DNA of 64,000 bases from Leptolyngbyaceae cyanobacterium JSC-12 (GCA_000309945.1 CM001633.1:5383174-5447173); one strand, 5' to 3'; counted from the first letter of the stretch, positions 45,989-54,305 are shown. The notes: a model not told the origin generated them from the letters alone. A program made the numbers and translations.

Positions 45989-47298
45989 TGGCAACTATCA
46001 CAACTCCCAAAAAATCAGTTGCAGTGAATCCATTGAAGCAAAGCCAGCCTTTAGGAGCAGCCCTGGCATTTCTTGGCTTGAAAGGGATGATGCCATTGTT
46101 TCATGGTTCGCAAGGTTGCACAGCCTTTGCCAAGGTAATGTTAGTGCGTCACTTTCGAGAAGCAATTCCGCTTTCTACAACTGCGATGACAGAAGTTAGC
46201 ACCATTTTGGGTGGGGAAGAAAATGTTGAGCAAGCGATTCTAACGTTAGTGGAAAAGTCTAAGCCTGAAATTATTGGGCTTTGTACAACTGGACTCACTG
46301 AAACTCGTGGCGATGACATGACAGGCATTCTCCAAAATATTCGCAAACGCCATCCTGAACTGTATGATTTACCCATTGTCTTCGTCTCTACCCCTGATTT
46401 CAAAGGTGCGTTACAGGATGGTTTTGCTGCGACGGTTGAAAGCATTCTCAAGGAGTTGCCCCAGCCTGGGGAAACACGCCCCGACCAAATCACGCTTTTG
46501 ATCAGTTCGGCATTTTCACCAGGAGATGTGCAAGAAATTAAAGAAATAGTAGCTGCGTTCGGGCTAACCACGATCGCTGTTCCTGATTTATCCCTTTCCC
46601 TGGACGGACATTTAGACGATTCCTACAGCACTGTCACCAGCGGAGGTACGACTCTCGCTGAACTGCGGCAAATTGGCAGTTCAGTTTATACGCTAGCTCT
46701 GGGTGAAAGCATGCGGAATGCCGCGATCGCCCTGGAATCGAAGTTTGGTATCCCTTACGAAGTGTTTCCCAGTCTCAGTAACCTGGATGCAGTCGATGAT
46801 TTTCTAGAAGGATTATCTGATCTAAGTGGGTTACCCGTTCCCGACAAATATCGTCGCCAACGTGCCCAGTTGCAAGATGCCATGCTAGATACTCACTTCT
46901 TTTTTGGTCGCAAGCAAGTCTCCCTAGCATTAGAACCCGATTTGCTCTGGTCAATCGTACACTTTTTACAAAGCATGGGGGCTGAAGTGCAAGCTTCCGT
47001 TACCACAACCAAATCTCCCTTGCTAGAAAAGTTACCAGTAACCAGTGTCACGATTGGCGATTTGGAGGATTTAGAACAACTGGCAATGGGTTCCGATTTA
47101 CTTATTGGCAATTCCAACGTTGCTGCGATCGCTCGCCGTCTTTGCATTCCCTTATATCGTTTAGGCTTCCCCGTTTTTGATCGTCTCGGTAATGGCTATC
47201 GCTGTACCGTTGGCTATCGTGGCTTGATGCAACTACTGTTTGACCTTGGCAACCTCTTTTTAGAACAAGAAGAGAGACATGGGAAGCATTTTAGGTGA
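45988..47298 (+). CDS. nifN: nitrogenase cofactor scaffold NifN
   Basis: 436 residues from ATG 45988, with GGAGG upstream and TAATG overlap with nifE. NifK-like partner of NifE. PLKQSQPLGAALAFLGLKG, HGSQGCTAFAKVMLVRHF and LCTTGLTETRGDD are family signatures. The first P-cluster-type cysteine of NifK is replaced here (QSQPLG), as normal for NifN. Confidence 0.96.
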   Translation: MATITTPKKSVAVNPLKQSQPLGAALAFLGLKGMMPLFHGSQGCTAFAKVMLVRHFREAIPLSTTAMTEVSTILGGEENVEQAILTLVEKSKPEIIGLCTTGLTETRGDDMTGILQNIRKRHPELYDLPIVFVSTPDFKGALQDGFAATVESILKELPQPGETRPDQITLLISSAFSPGDVQEIKEIVAAFGLTTIAVPDLSLSLDGHLDDSYSTVTSGGTTLAELRQIGSSVYTLALGESMRNAAIALESKFGIPYEVFPSLSNLDAVDDFLEGLSDLSGLPVPDKYRRQRAQLQDAMLDTHFFFGRKQVSLALEPDLLWSIVHFLQSMGAEVQASVTTTKSPLLEKLPVTSVTIGDLEDLEQLAMGSDLLIGNSNVAAIARRLCIPLYRLGFPVFDRLGNGYRCTVGYRGLMQLLFDLGNLFLEQEERHGKHFR

Positions 47299-47355
47299 TC
47301 GAAGCTACCAATCACCAATTACTAATAATCAGTAGCAAACTGAGGAGTAAATCTC

Positions 47356-47775
47356 ATGAAGATTGCTTTCACAACCAGTGACAATATTCACATCAACTCA
47401 CACTTTGGCTCTGCTAGAAAAATTGATGTTTATGAAGTGAATCAAACGGAGTATACCTTTGTAGAAACACTCAGATTTGATGGAAACCTGAATGAAGATG
47501 GAAACGAAGATAAACTTTTGCCTAAGATAGAAGCCCTGCATGATTGCACGATCGTCTACGTATCCACAATTGGCGGTAGTGCCGCTGCTCGCTTGATTAA
47601 GCAGAAGATTACCCCCATCAAAGCCCAGTCCGAAGAGCAAGAAATTACAGATGTGCTCACTAATTTAGTGAAAACGCTCAATGGTAGTCCCCCACCTTGG
47701 TTAAGGAAAGCTCTGCTGCAACGAAATTCGACTCTTGATGAACTTGATAATATTGAGGAAGAAGCAACCGTATGA
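47356..47775 (+). CDS. nifX: FeMo-co carrier NifX
   Basis: 139 residues. Single NifX/NafY-type domain: KIAFTTSDNIHINSHFGSAR at the start and the conserved IVYVSTIGGSAAARLI. NifX binds NifB-co or a FeMo-co precursor and passes it between NifB and NifEN. GAGGAGT precedes the ATG; four-base overlap with the next gene. Confidence 0.95.
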   Translation: MKIAFTTSDNIHINSHFGSARKIDVYEVNQTEYTFVETLRFDGNLNEDGNEDKLLPKIEALHDCTIVYVSTIGGSAAARLIKQKITPIKAQSEEQEITDVLTNLVKTLNGSPPPWLRKALLQRNSTLDELDNIEEEATV

Positions 47776-48245
47776 CAACGACGAATCTACCAAATCCAAC
47801 AGCAACTGAAACACCCATTACCCCTTTTCTGAAGGCGATCGCACAACAAATTCGGGCAAATGACTCCTATGGCACCTATCGCAACTGGTCGGATGAACTC
47901 CTGCTAAAACCCTATGTTGTAAGCAAAGCTCAGAAACGTGAAATCTCTGTAGATGGAGAAGTAGACCCAATTACCAAAGGGCGAATTCTAGCATTCTACC
48001 GGGCAATTGCTCATCGCATTGAAGAAGAAACAGGACTCCTCTGCCAAGTTGTGATTGATCTAAGTCATGAAGGATTTGGTTGGGCACTAGTATTTTCCAG
48101 CCGCTTACTGTTGGTATCCCGCACTTTACGAGATGCGCAACGATTTGGATTTGATTCCCTGGAAAAGCTAGAAAACGAGGGTGAAAAGCTCGTCCAAACA
48201 GCGATTGGTTTAGCCAACCGCTTTCCCGAAGTTGGGAGGCTTTAG
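47772..48245 (+). CDS. NifX-associated nitrogen fixation protein (DUF269)
   Basis: 157 residues. The NifX-associated family (PF03270) features are present: PFLKAIAQQIRANDSYGTYR with W.DELLLKPYVV, then the VVIDLSHEGFGWALVFSSRL segment and LEKLENEGEKLVQTAI. It always accompanies nifX and is thought to support cofactor assembly; the activity is not defined. ATGA overlap with nifX indicates coupling. Confidence 0.92.
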   Translation: MTTTNLPNPTATETPITPFLKAIAQQIRANDSYGTYRNWSDELLLKPYVVSKAQKREISVDGEVDPITKGRILAFYRAIAHRIEEETGLLCQVVIDLSHEGFGWALVFSSRLLLVSRTLRDAQRFGFDSLEKLENEGEKLVQTAIGLANRFPEVGRL

Positions 48246-48249
48246 ATAC

Positions 48250-48304
48250 TTCGGATTTTGGATTTTCGATTTCTAATTTAATCCAAAATCGCAAATCGAA
48301 AATT
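48250..48304. repeat. AT-rich hairpin repeat in the nif operon
   Basis: GGATTTTGGATTTTCGATTT is followed after a few bases by AATCCAAAATCGCAAATCG. Thus GATTTTGGATT pairs with AATCCAAAATC, with further partial pairing. Similar 'attttagatttgg' repeats are frequent in cyanobacterial spacers. It occupies most of the 71-bp gap before the CCE_0567-type gene. Confidence 0.7.
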
Positions 48305-48316
48305 CTTTGGAGGGAT

Positions 48317-48538
48317 ATGTTGCAAACTGAAATCACTACTCTTGAAGACCTCAGAGTGCAAATCAAGCGTTTGAACAGCAAAGCTGGCCAAATGAAGATG
48401 GATCTGCATGATCTGGCAGAAGGCTTACCTACTGACTATGACAAACTCATGGATGTTGCAGGTGAAACCTACGCCATCTTTAAGCAGATTGATGACTTGA
48501 AGAAACAACTGAAACAATTGGAGAAGCACGAATCATGA
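48317..48538 (+). CDS. CCE_0567-type (DUF683) small metalloprotein
   Basis: 73 residues, a helical hairpin: LEDLRVQIKRLNSKAGQMKM with DLHDLAEGLPTDY and the second helix MDVAGETYAIFKQIDDLKKQ. Matches the CCE_0567/DUF683 family found in nif operons, for which a four-helix metal-binding assembly was described from Cyanothece. GGAGGG lies just before the ATG. Stop overlaps nifW by four bases. Confidence 0.9.
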   Translation: MLQTEITTLEDLRVQIKRLNSKAGQMKMDLHDLAEGLPTDYDKLMDVAGETYAIFKQIDDLKKQLKQLEKHES

Positions 48539-48852
48539 GCGGCACCTTAGTAGAGTTTGAGCAGTTGGTGGATGCTGAACAATATTTTGAATTCTTTCAG
48601 CTTCCTTATGATCCTCATTTTGTAAACGTGAATCGGCTCCACATTTTGCGTAAGTTTTCGAGTTTTATGAACGCGATCAATGAAGCTGCCCCCGATTTGG
48701 CAGAATCCGAAAAACTTGATCGCTACAAAGGAGCATTACAGGAAGCCTACGACACCTTCAAAGTTTCTTCTCCTGGGCAGGAAAAGTTATTCAAAGTCTT
48801 CAATGACCCTGTTCCAGGGGTCGTGAAACTCTCTCAAATTGGCATTAGCTGA
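48535..48852 (+). CDS. nifW: nitrogenase-stabilising protein NifW
   Basis: 105 residues. NifW family: LVDAEQYFEFFQLPYDPHFV, then HILRKFSSFMNAINEA and YKGALQEAYDTFKVSS. NifW assists MoFe protein maturation or protects it against oxygen. ATGA overlap with the preceding gene; a hairpin follows in the 105-bp gap to hesA. Confidence 0.94.
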   Translation: MSGTLVEFEQLVDAEQYFEFFQLPYDPHFVNVNRLHILRKFSSFMNAINEAAPDLAESEKLDRYKGALQEAYDTFKVSSPGQEKLFKVFNDPVPGVVKLSQIGIS

Positions 48853-48869
48853 GATATTGCCCTGATGAG

Positions 48870-48923
48870 TGGGCATCTTGCCAATGTGCAGTCAATGTAA
48901 TAGATGAATAAGCAAGATGCCCA
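48870..48923. repeat. inverted repeat between nifW and hesA
   Basis: TGGGCATCTTGC (48870-48881) is the exact reverse complement of GCAAGATGCCCA (48912-48923), a 12-bp stem with a 30-base loop. The 'gggcatcttgccc' hairpin is a known type of dispersed cyanobacterial repeat. It may separate the transcript into two stability units. Confidence 0.78.
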
Positions 48924-48957
48924 TCCTGTAATGAGTTCATCAATCAAGAGGTGATTT

Positions 48958-49764
48958 GTGCAAGAGCTTACCCCCAAAGAACTGGAGCGTTACAGCCGTC
49001 AAATCATGCTTCCCGGATTTGGGGAAGACTCTCAACTACAGTTAAAGAATTCCACCGTTTTAGTCACTGGAGTTGGTGGACTAGGGGGTACTGCAGCCCT
49101 TTATCTGGCGGTGGCAGGTGTCGGTCGTTTGATTTTGTTACGGGGTGGCAATCTGCGATTGGATGATATGAATCGTCAAATTCTCATGACAGATGATTGG
49201 ATTGATAAACCAAGAGTATTCAAAGCCAAAGAAACTCTTGCAGCCATCAATCCAGACATTGAAATTGAGGCAATTTGCGAATATGTCAGCCCTGATAACG
49301 TGGATGCTTTAGTTCAACGAGCAGACATTGTTTTAGACTGTGCCCACAACTTTGTTGAGCGAAATTTGCTAAATGAAGCTTGTGTACGCTGGGGCAAACC
49401 AATGGTAGAAGCTGCCATGAACGATATGGAGGCTTACTTAACCACAATTATTCCTGGGTTAACCCCTTGTTTGTCCTGTATCTTCCCCGAAAAACCCGAT
49501 TGGGATAAGCATGGGTTTGGCGTTCTTGGTGCAGTTTCTGGTACACTTGCGTGTTTAACTGCCCTGGAAGCCATCAAGTTGATCACAGGATTGGGTACGC
49601 CATTACTCTCTCAACTCCTAACGATGGATTTAAGCCGAACAGAGTTTGCTAAACGTCGCCCCTATCATGATCCAAATTGTCCAGTGTGCGGTGAAAAAAG
49701 TCGCAGAATCACTGGCGATCGTTCCATACAACCAATTGGAGAAGACGTATGCTCTTCCTCTTAA
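48958..49764 (+). CDS. hesA: HesA (ThiF/MoeB-type E1-like protein)
   Basis: 268 residues from GTG 48958 preceded by AGAGGTG. Rossmann ATP-binding motif LVTGVGGLGGTAALYLAVAG near residues 33-52; zinc cysteines in CLSCIFP and the C-terminal NCPVCGEK. E1-like adenylating enzyme expected to activate a sulfur carrier or supply molybdenum cofactor; HesA is nif-associated in all diazotrophic cyanobacteria. Overlaps the next small ORF by 16 bases. Confidence 0.92.
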   Translation: MQELTPKELERYSRQIMLPGFGEDSQLQLKNSTVLVTGVGGLGGTAALYLAVAGVGRLILLRGGNLRLDDMNRQILMTDDWIDKPRVFKAKETLAAINPDIEIEAICEYVSPDNVDALVQRADIVLDCAHNFVERNLLNEACVRWGKPMVEAAMNDMEAYLTTIIPGLTPCLSCIFPEKPDWDKHGFGVLGAVSGTLACLTALEAIKLITGLGTPLLSQLLTMDLSRTEFAKRRPYHDPNCPVCGEKSRRITGDRSIQPIGEDVCSSS

Positions 49765-49952
49765 CGATGATTGGCACGATCGCCTCATTCCATCTGTATT
49801 ATTCACTCTCAGATGAAATCTCTCGCCTGATAACGGGGTTATTGAGCCAGATGTGTTTACTCCTGAGTCTAATTTATGCTCCCTGGTTCATCAAAATCGT
49901 TGTCGTAATCGCAATCATACGACTGCTGCCAAATTATCGGCGTACTTTCTAG
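49749..49952 (+). CDS. small membrane protein between hesA and hesB
   Basis: 67 residues, ATG inside the last codons of hesA. Two hydrophobic segments (LFLLTMIGTIASFHLYYSL at 2-20 and LLSLIYAPWFIKIVVVIAII at 37-57) with a basic C-terminus LLPNYRRTF. No family recognised. Placement in a tight nif operon and overlap with hesA suggest translation by coupling, but the composition could also be a chance open frame. Confidence 0.6.
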   Translation: MLFLLTMIGTIASFHLYYSLSDEISRLITGLLSQMCLLLSLIYAPWFIKIVVVIAIIRLLPNYRRTF

Positions 49953-50022
49953 TCATCCATTTCCCTATCCCCTATCTCTCATTCTCTATTCCCTCTCTCT
50001 ATTCCCATTCAAGGAGACTCCC

Positions 50023-50388
50023 ATGACCGTAACCCTCACGGAAAAAGCTGAATTTCGCCTGCGTGCCTTTTTGCAAGGCAGCGCTGATGCCTCATCTGAA
50101 AAGGGCATTCGGGTAGGCGTGGCAGATGGTGGCTGTAATGGCTATGAATACAAAATCGATATTGCCAATGCGCCCCGTCCAGATGACATTATCGAACAGC
50201 AAGGTAAAGTAAGGCTTTATATCGACCCCCGAAGCGCATCACTCTTAGACGGTGTCGTAGTTGATTTCGTTGATGGCTTGATGGAAAGCGGCTTTAAATT
50301 CACAAATCCCAATGCTACCGATACCTGTGGTTGTGGTAAGTCGTTCCAGGCTGGCGATTGCACTCCTGCTGTAACTCCATGTAGTTGA
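50023..50388 (+). CDS. hesB: HesB-type A-type Fe-S assembly protein
   Basis: 121 residues. IscA/HesB family with the three cysteines: GGCNGYEYKI near residue 37-46 and CGCGKSF near 106-112. A cluster carrier for nitrogenase, nif-regulated form. The stretch before the ATG is strongly C/T-rich with AAGGAGA just before the start. hesA-hesB-fdxH order is as in Anabaena. Confidence 0.93.
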   Translation: MTVTLTEKAEFRLRAFLQGSADASSEKGIRVGVADGGCNGYEYKIDIANAPRPDDIIEQQGKVRLYIDPRSASLLDGVVVDFVDGLMESGFKFTNPNATDTCGCGKSFQAGDCTPAVTPCS

Positions 50389-50488
50389 AACATCATGGGT
50401 CATGCATCAATGTCATGGGTAGACAGCTAGATTGCTAGAGATAAATGACCAATGACTGAATCTCTTGAAATTTCGAGGAGAACCTATC

Positions 50489-50788
50489 ATGGCTACTTTT
50501 CAAGTTCGTCTGTACAACAAGAAAAAAGGATTAGATATTACAATCCCAGTTGAAGATAGTGTGACGGTATTGGAAGCGGCAGAAGAAGCAGGGATTGATT
50601 TACCATTTTCCTGCCATTCTGGTTCCTGTTCTAGTTGTGTTGGGAAGCTTGAGTCTGGTGAAATCGACCAATCAGATCAGGTCTTTTTGGATGACGATCA
50701 GGTTGCAAAAGGATTTACTTTGCTATGTGTAACCTATCCTCGTTCTGATTGCACAATCCGTACTCATCAAGAAGCCTATCTTGTTTAA
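50489..50788 (+). CDS. fdxH: heterocyst/nif-type [2Fe-2S] ferredoxin FdxH
   Basis: 99 residues from ATG 50489, with GAGGAGA before it. Plant-type [2Fe-2S] ferredoxin: [13 protein letters not shown] with the fourth cysteine in [11 protein letters not shown]. FdxH is the electron donor to NifH in cyanobacteria. Lysines near the N-terminus (YNKKKG) match the FdxH feature that favours docking with NifH. In-frame TTG at 50465 is less likely as start. Confidence 0.94.
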   Translation: MATFQVRLYNKKKGLDITIPVEDSVTVLEAAEEAGIDLPFSCHSGSCSSCVGKLESGEIDQSDQVFLDDDQVAKGFTLLCVTYPRSDCTIRTHQEAYLV

Positions 50789-50848
50789 ATCGGGCAATAG
50801 GGTAGGCAAGTGCTCCCCTACCCTCAAAGATTTCTGGAGGAATGTTCA

Positions 50849-51121
50849 ATGCTAACAACAGGATTTTCAGTTCGAGGAACATCCCTGAAGCTGTTGCGAT
50901 CGCACGAATGCGGAGTAATTACCCGGATTAATTTAATGTGCGATGCAACAGTCCAAAAGCTCAGGCAACTGGGGCTAATACCAGGACAAACCATTGCCAT
51001 AGAACAACGATTCCCACAGTTCATTATCCGAACTGGCAGCGATCGCCATGTATTAGATGACATCATGGTGAATGCCATTTATGTCCGAATTGTTGAGCAG
51101 TCATCTCTCAAAAGAAATTGA
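50849..51121 (+). CDS. feoA: FeoA-domain protein
   Basis: 90 residues from ATG 50849 with GGAGG eight bases upstream. SH3-like FeoA domain: CGVITRINLMCDATVQKLRQ, LGLIPGQTIAIEQRFPQF and the end VNAIYVRIVEQ. It would support ferrous iron uptake by a FeoB transporter, but no feoB is seen in this window. Membership in the nif operon links iron uptake to nitrogenase demand. Confidence 0.88.
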   Translation: MLTTGFSVRGTSLKLLRSHECGVITRINLMCDATVQKLRQLGLIPGQTIAIEQRFPQFIIRTGSDRHVLDDIMVNAIYVRIVEQSSLKRN

Positions 51122-51137
51122 TTGGGGAGAAATCACC

Positions 51138-51869
51138 ATGCCTGAACAGCCCATTTCTAATGAAGTTGCTTTAAGAATTGCTCTCGCCTCAAGATTATTC
51201 CCTGAATACTCCATTGCTGATTTTATTGAAGCACTACAGACTTACTTGGGAAGTACATTGGATGAAATCAGCCTGAGTAAAATTACTGTGACTAATTTGA
51301 AAACTGCTCTTGGACATACTTATGAGGTGGATGGTGAAGAGCATGGTGAAGATGCAGATGCATCAGATATTGCTATTTTGAAAAAAGCAGTTAGAATTTT
51401 ATGGGGAGAGATAGATGCCATCGAACAGTTAGCCGCAATTGAAACTTATCAAGAGGGTGATATGCCTCATTCAATTCGGGTAGCAGTTGCCTCTAACAAT
51501 GGCGAAAAGCTAGATGGGCATTTTGGTTCTTGCTTGCGCTATCTCATCTATCAGCTGTCTACAGAAGAGATGCGACTGATTGATATTCGCTCTGCGATCG
51601 AAGCTGATTTATCAGACGATAAGAATGCCTTTCGTGTAGGGCTGATTCGGGATTGTTCGGTCGTTTATATCGTAGCCGTCGGTGGTCCAGCAGCAGCAAA
51701 AATTGTGCAAGCGGGTATCTATCCCATCAAGAAAGAACAGGGAGGTCCCGCAAGAGACCTATTGCAGGAACTACAACACGCAATGGCAACCTCTCCCCCG
51801 CCCTGGTTAGCCAAGATTTTGGGAGTGGCGGCAGGCGATCGCGTCAAAAACTATAAAGCTCTCGTCTAA
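51138..51869 (+). CDS. NafY/NifX-type cofactor-binding protein
   Basis: 243 residues from ATG 51138 (GGGGAG upstream). Two parts: an N-terminal helical domain of about 90 residues (LRIALASRLFPEYSIADFIE) like the NafY N-terminal domain, and a C-terminal NifX/NafY fold (about 110-215: RVAVASNNGEKLDGHFGSCL and YIVAVGGPAAAKIVQ). It resembles NafY, which holds apo-MoFe protein or FeMo-co. Last bases carry a 15-bp tandem duplication including the stop. Confidence 0.85.
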   Translation: MPEQPISNEVALRIALASRLFPEYSIADFIEALQTYLGSTLDEISLSKITVTNLKTALGHTYEVDGEEHGEDADASDIAILKKAVRILWGEIDAIEQLAAIETYQEGDMPHSIRVAVASNNGEKLDGHFGSCLRYLIYQLSTEEMRLIDIRSAIEADLSDDKNAFRVGLIRDCSVVYIVAVGGPAAAKIVQAGIYPIKKEQGGPARDLLQELQHAMATSPPPWLAKILGVAAGDRVKNYKALV

Positions 51870-51884
51870 AAAGCTCTCGCCTAA
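51855..51884 (+). repeat. 15-bp tandem duplication at a stop codon
   Basis: AAAGCTCTCGTCTAA is followed at once by AAAGCTCTCGCCTAA. The first copy codes KALV and stop, the second would code KALA and stop in the same frame. One base differs, so the duplication is recent but not new. Confidence 0.8.
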
Positions 51885-51988
51885 CTAACCCTAAAGTTCA
51901 AAGTTTTCCTAACCCTGACGGTTGTCCTTAGTTTAAATCCAACTGCCTCGATTGGCAGCATCTTGAGAGTTTCACGAAGGAGGAAATT

Positions 51989-52591
51989 ATGAAAGCTCAA
52001 GATATTATGACTCAAGAAGTGGCTACGATTCGCGGTTCTGCAACGGTTGCAGAAGCTGTTAAGCTGATGAAACTCAAAAACTTGCGATCGCTCGTAGTAG
52101 ATCGTCGGTATGACGAAGACGCTTACGGTTTAGTCACAGAAGAAGACATTACCAACAAAGTGGTTGCCTTTGGCAAAGACCCAAACCAGTTGAAAGTTTA
52201 CGAAGTCATGACCAAACCCTGTGTGGTGGTAAATCCAGACTTAGCCGTTGAATATGTAGCACGCTTATTTGCCTTAACTGGCGTTGATCGGGCACCCGTG
52301 ATTCGCGGTGATTTGCTCGGCATCATTTCCGTGACAGACATCTTGCTTAAGAGTGACTTCTTGAGCAATCCCCGACTGGCAGTGCTGGAACGTGCTCTAG
52401 CTGAAGCAAAAGCGGCTGCTCAGGCAATCGCCCAGGAACAAGGTGAAGCTTCTGAAGCGTTTGCCCGTGCTCAAGAAAAAGTTGAGGAGTTAGAAGCAGA
52501 AGCGGCCCATCTAAGTTCTGGCGTCACGCCTAACCCCATCGTTGCCCAACCCAACCTGACATTGACTGCACCTGAAACAGTAGGTGTATAA
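51989..52591 (+). CDS. CBS-domain protein of the nif cluster
   Basis: 200 residues. Two CBS domains: AQDIMTQEVATIRGSATVAE through the VTEEDIT segment, then YEVMTKPCVVVNPDLAVEYV through LGIISVTDIL. A charged alanine/glutamate coiled coil (about 130-170) and a short Pro/Thr tail follow. CBS pairs bind adenine nucleotides, so it may sense energy state for nitrogenase. AAGGAGG precedes the ATG. No partner domain is present. Confidence 0.85.
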   Translation: MKAQDIMTQEVATIRGSATVAEAVKLMKLKNLRSLVVDRRYDEDAYGLVTEEDITNKVVAFGKDPNQLKVYEVMTKPCVVVNPDLAVEYVARLFALTGVDRAPVIRGDLLGIISVTDILLKSDFLSNPRLAVLERALAEAKAAAQAIAQEQGEASEAFARAQEKVEELEAEAAHLSSGVTPNPIVAQPNLTLTAPETVGV

Positions 52592-52676
52592 CCTGTTGGC
52601 TCTCCTGGAAGTCTTTGTCTAAATACGTTTTCTGGGAGAGCCGCCCACATCCTTCATTGAGTTATAGGACACAACC

Positions 52677-52973
52677 ATGACTACCCTTACAGGACTCACC
52701 TTCGGCGGCAAAGTTTGGACTCCTAGATTTTTGCAAGCAATTGATATCACCCGTTGCATTGGCTGTGGACGCTGCTTAAAAAGCTGTGGACGGGGCGTGA
52801 TGGAGTTACGTGCCTTAAACGAAAATGGCGAATTTGTCGAAGACGAAGAAGACGATGAAATCGAACGCAAGGTAATGACGATCGCCAATGCCGATAATTG
52901 TGTAGGTTGTGAAGCCTGTGCTAGAGTTTGTCCTAAAAACTGTCAAACCCATGTTGAGTTGGCGCTTGCTTGA
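52677..52973 (+). CDS. fdxB: nif-specific ferredoxin III FdxB
   Basis: 98 residues. Two [4Fe-4S] motifs: [15 protein letters not shown] near 22-36 and [15 protein letters not shown] near 78-92. The conserved start [20 protein letters not shown] is typical of FdxB. It is thought to donate electrons to nif biosynthetic steps. The stop overlaps the start of the following methyltransferase. Confidence 0.92.
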   Translation: MTTLTGLTFGGKVWTPRFLQAIDITRCIGCGRCLKSCGRGVMELRALNENGEFVEDEEDDEIERKVMTIANADNCVGCEACARVCPKNCQTHVELALA

Positions 52974-53605
52974 TGATGAATCATCCTACTACGGCTCATA
53001 GTTCTGAAAATCACTGGGACACTTACTACCGGGCTGTAGAAGGTCGCCCACCCCGCGAAACCCTACTCAAAGCCCTAGCAAACTTTGAAGCAGAATCAGT
53101 GCCTATGAGTCCACGCTTGGCAGTTGATTTGGGGTGTGGTGATGGGCGCGACACGGTTGAGTTGTTGCGAAAGGGGTGGCAGGTGTTAGCGATCGACGGA
53201 GAACAAAAAGCCTTTGATCGCCTTCTTCGTCGCATAGAGGATGAGCAGCGCGATCGCCTGCAAACGCAACTCATGCGATTTGAAGCATTAACCCTGCCAT
53301 CTGCTGTTGACTTAATTAATGCCAGCTTTTGTCTCTCTTTTTGTCCACCCGAAAATTTTCCCCAGATGTGGCAAACCATCGTGACCTCGCTCAAAGTCGG
53401 AGGTCGGTTCTGTGGGCAGTTGTTTGGCGATCGCGACTCCTGGACAAAGTTTCCCAATCGCACACATCACACTCGGCAACAGGTAGAAGCCTTGCTGCAA
53501 CCCTTTAAGGTGGAATGGTTAGAGGAAGAAGAACATCCAGGCGTCACCGCGATTGGTGAAGAGAAATACTGGCATATCTTTCACATCGTTGCCCTCAAAC
53601 AGTGA
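52973..53605 (+). CDS. class I SAM-dependent methyltransferase
   Basis: About 210 residues. Motif I of the Rossmann methyltransferase fold is LAVDLGCGDGRDTVELL near residues 44-60; motif II is LAIDGEQKAF and motif IV LINASFCLSFCPP. The ATG (or the next one, three bases on) overlaps the fdxB stop as TGATG. Related proteins act as TehB-like or small-molecule methylases. The nif link is positional only. It is the last gene of the rightward operon. Confidence 0.82.
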   Translation: MMNHPTTAHSSENHWDTYYRAVEGRPPRETLLKALANFEAESVPMSPRLAVDLGCGDGRDTVELLRKGWQVLAIDGEQKAFDRLLRRIEDEQRDRLQTQLMRFEALTLPSAVDLINASFCLSFCPPENFPQMWQTIVTSLKVGGRFCGQLFGDRDSWTKFPNRTHHTRQQVEALLQPFKVEWLEEEEHPGVTAIGEEKYWHIFHIVALKQ

Positions 53606-53716
53606 GCTAATAGATCAGCCAGATTAACACAGAAGGATAGTGCTTAGCGATCTTTGTTGTCTGCAGTGATAATTGGGAAGCTAGCCCTTAGCCCCGACAG
53701 CAAATCGCCATCCCAT

Positions 53717-54034
53717 TCATGCTGCGCGGCGTTCGGTGGCTAAAATTTGGGCGATCGCGGCTGGTAAATCCTCTAATCCCGTGTCTGATTCTGTAGGTTT
53801 AATCGGTGAGCGAAACGTGTAGCTGGGGTCACAGTCTCCCGTATCGTATACTTGCAACACCCACTGATCCGGCAACCCTTCCACACCAATTTCCACCACA
53901 TACCAGGTTTCTCCTACCTGGCGCACATTCAACACCGAAAACCAGTCCTGTTCCTCCGGCGGAACCTCCAGATCAGTCATCAAAAACTCAATAGCAACCT
54001 GTCCTGCATCACTAGCGCTTAATTCTGAAATCAT
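53717..54034 (-). CDS. small uncharacterised protein of the cnfR-linked operon
   Basis: 105 residues from ATG 54034, preceded by GGAGGGAGGG; a longer start at 54088 would overlap the upstream gene. Soluble; centre VEIGVEGLPDQWVLQVYDTG, acidic overall, ends with an alanine-rich helix LPAAIAQILATERRAA. No domain recognised. Last of four leftward genes; converges with the methyltransferase. Confidence 0.72.
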   Translation of the reverse strand: MISELSASDAGQVAIEFLMTDLEVPPEEQDWFSVLNVRQVGETWYVVEIGVEGLPDQWVLQVYDTGDCDPSYTFRSPIKPTESDTGLEDLPAAIAQILATERRAA

Positions 54035-54053
54035 CCCTCCCTCCGCGTGAAAT

Positions 54054-54305
54054 TTATGATCCTGATGTTGGTTGAGGATATAAGCCAAGTTCTTGACTTA
54101 GTTGCCGCGCCATGTAAATCAAAAACCTGGCAGTGTCTTGATGATCTTGGTGCGCCATCATGGTTGCTACTTGCATTAAAGTCTTTACCAACGTCGCATC
54201 GAGTAATTCTGGTTGGCTATCCAGTACTTCAGGTTCAGTTCCACTTGGGCACTGAAGCAATTGATCAATCAGACTAAAGTATCGGTCTTGAGGATATACT
54301 GTCAT
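54054..54305 (-). CDS. small helical protein of the cnfR-linked operon
   Basis: 83 residues, helical: YFSLIDQLLQCPSGTEPEVL followed by DATLVKTLMQVATMMAHQDH and a third helix FLIYMARQLSQELGL. From memory this resembles a short domain found before CHAT or TPR parts in large cyanobacterial proteins, here standing alone. It may be a protein-interaction module. Overlaps nothing; 72 bp separate it from the cupin gene. Confidence 0.7.
   Translation of the reverse strand: MTVYPQDRYFSLIDQLLQCPSGTEPEVLDSQPELLDATLVKTLMQVATMMAHQDHQDTARFLIYMARQLSQELGLYPQPTSGS

Noticed and set aside
51072-51137. Longer start for the NafY-like gene overlapping feoA
   Set aside because: ATG 51138 has a good GGGGAG site and the extra residues are just feoA read in another frame.
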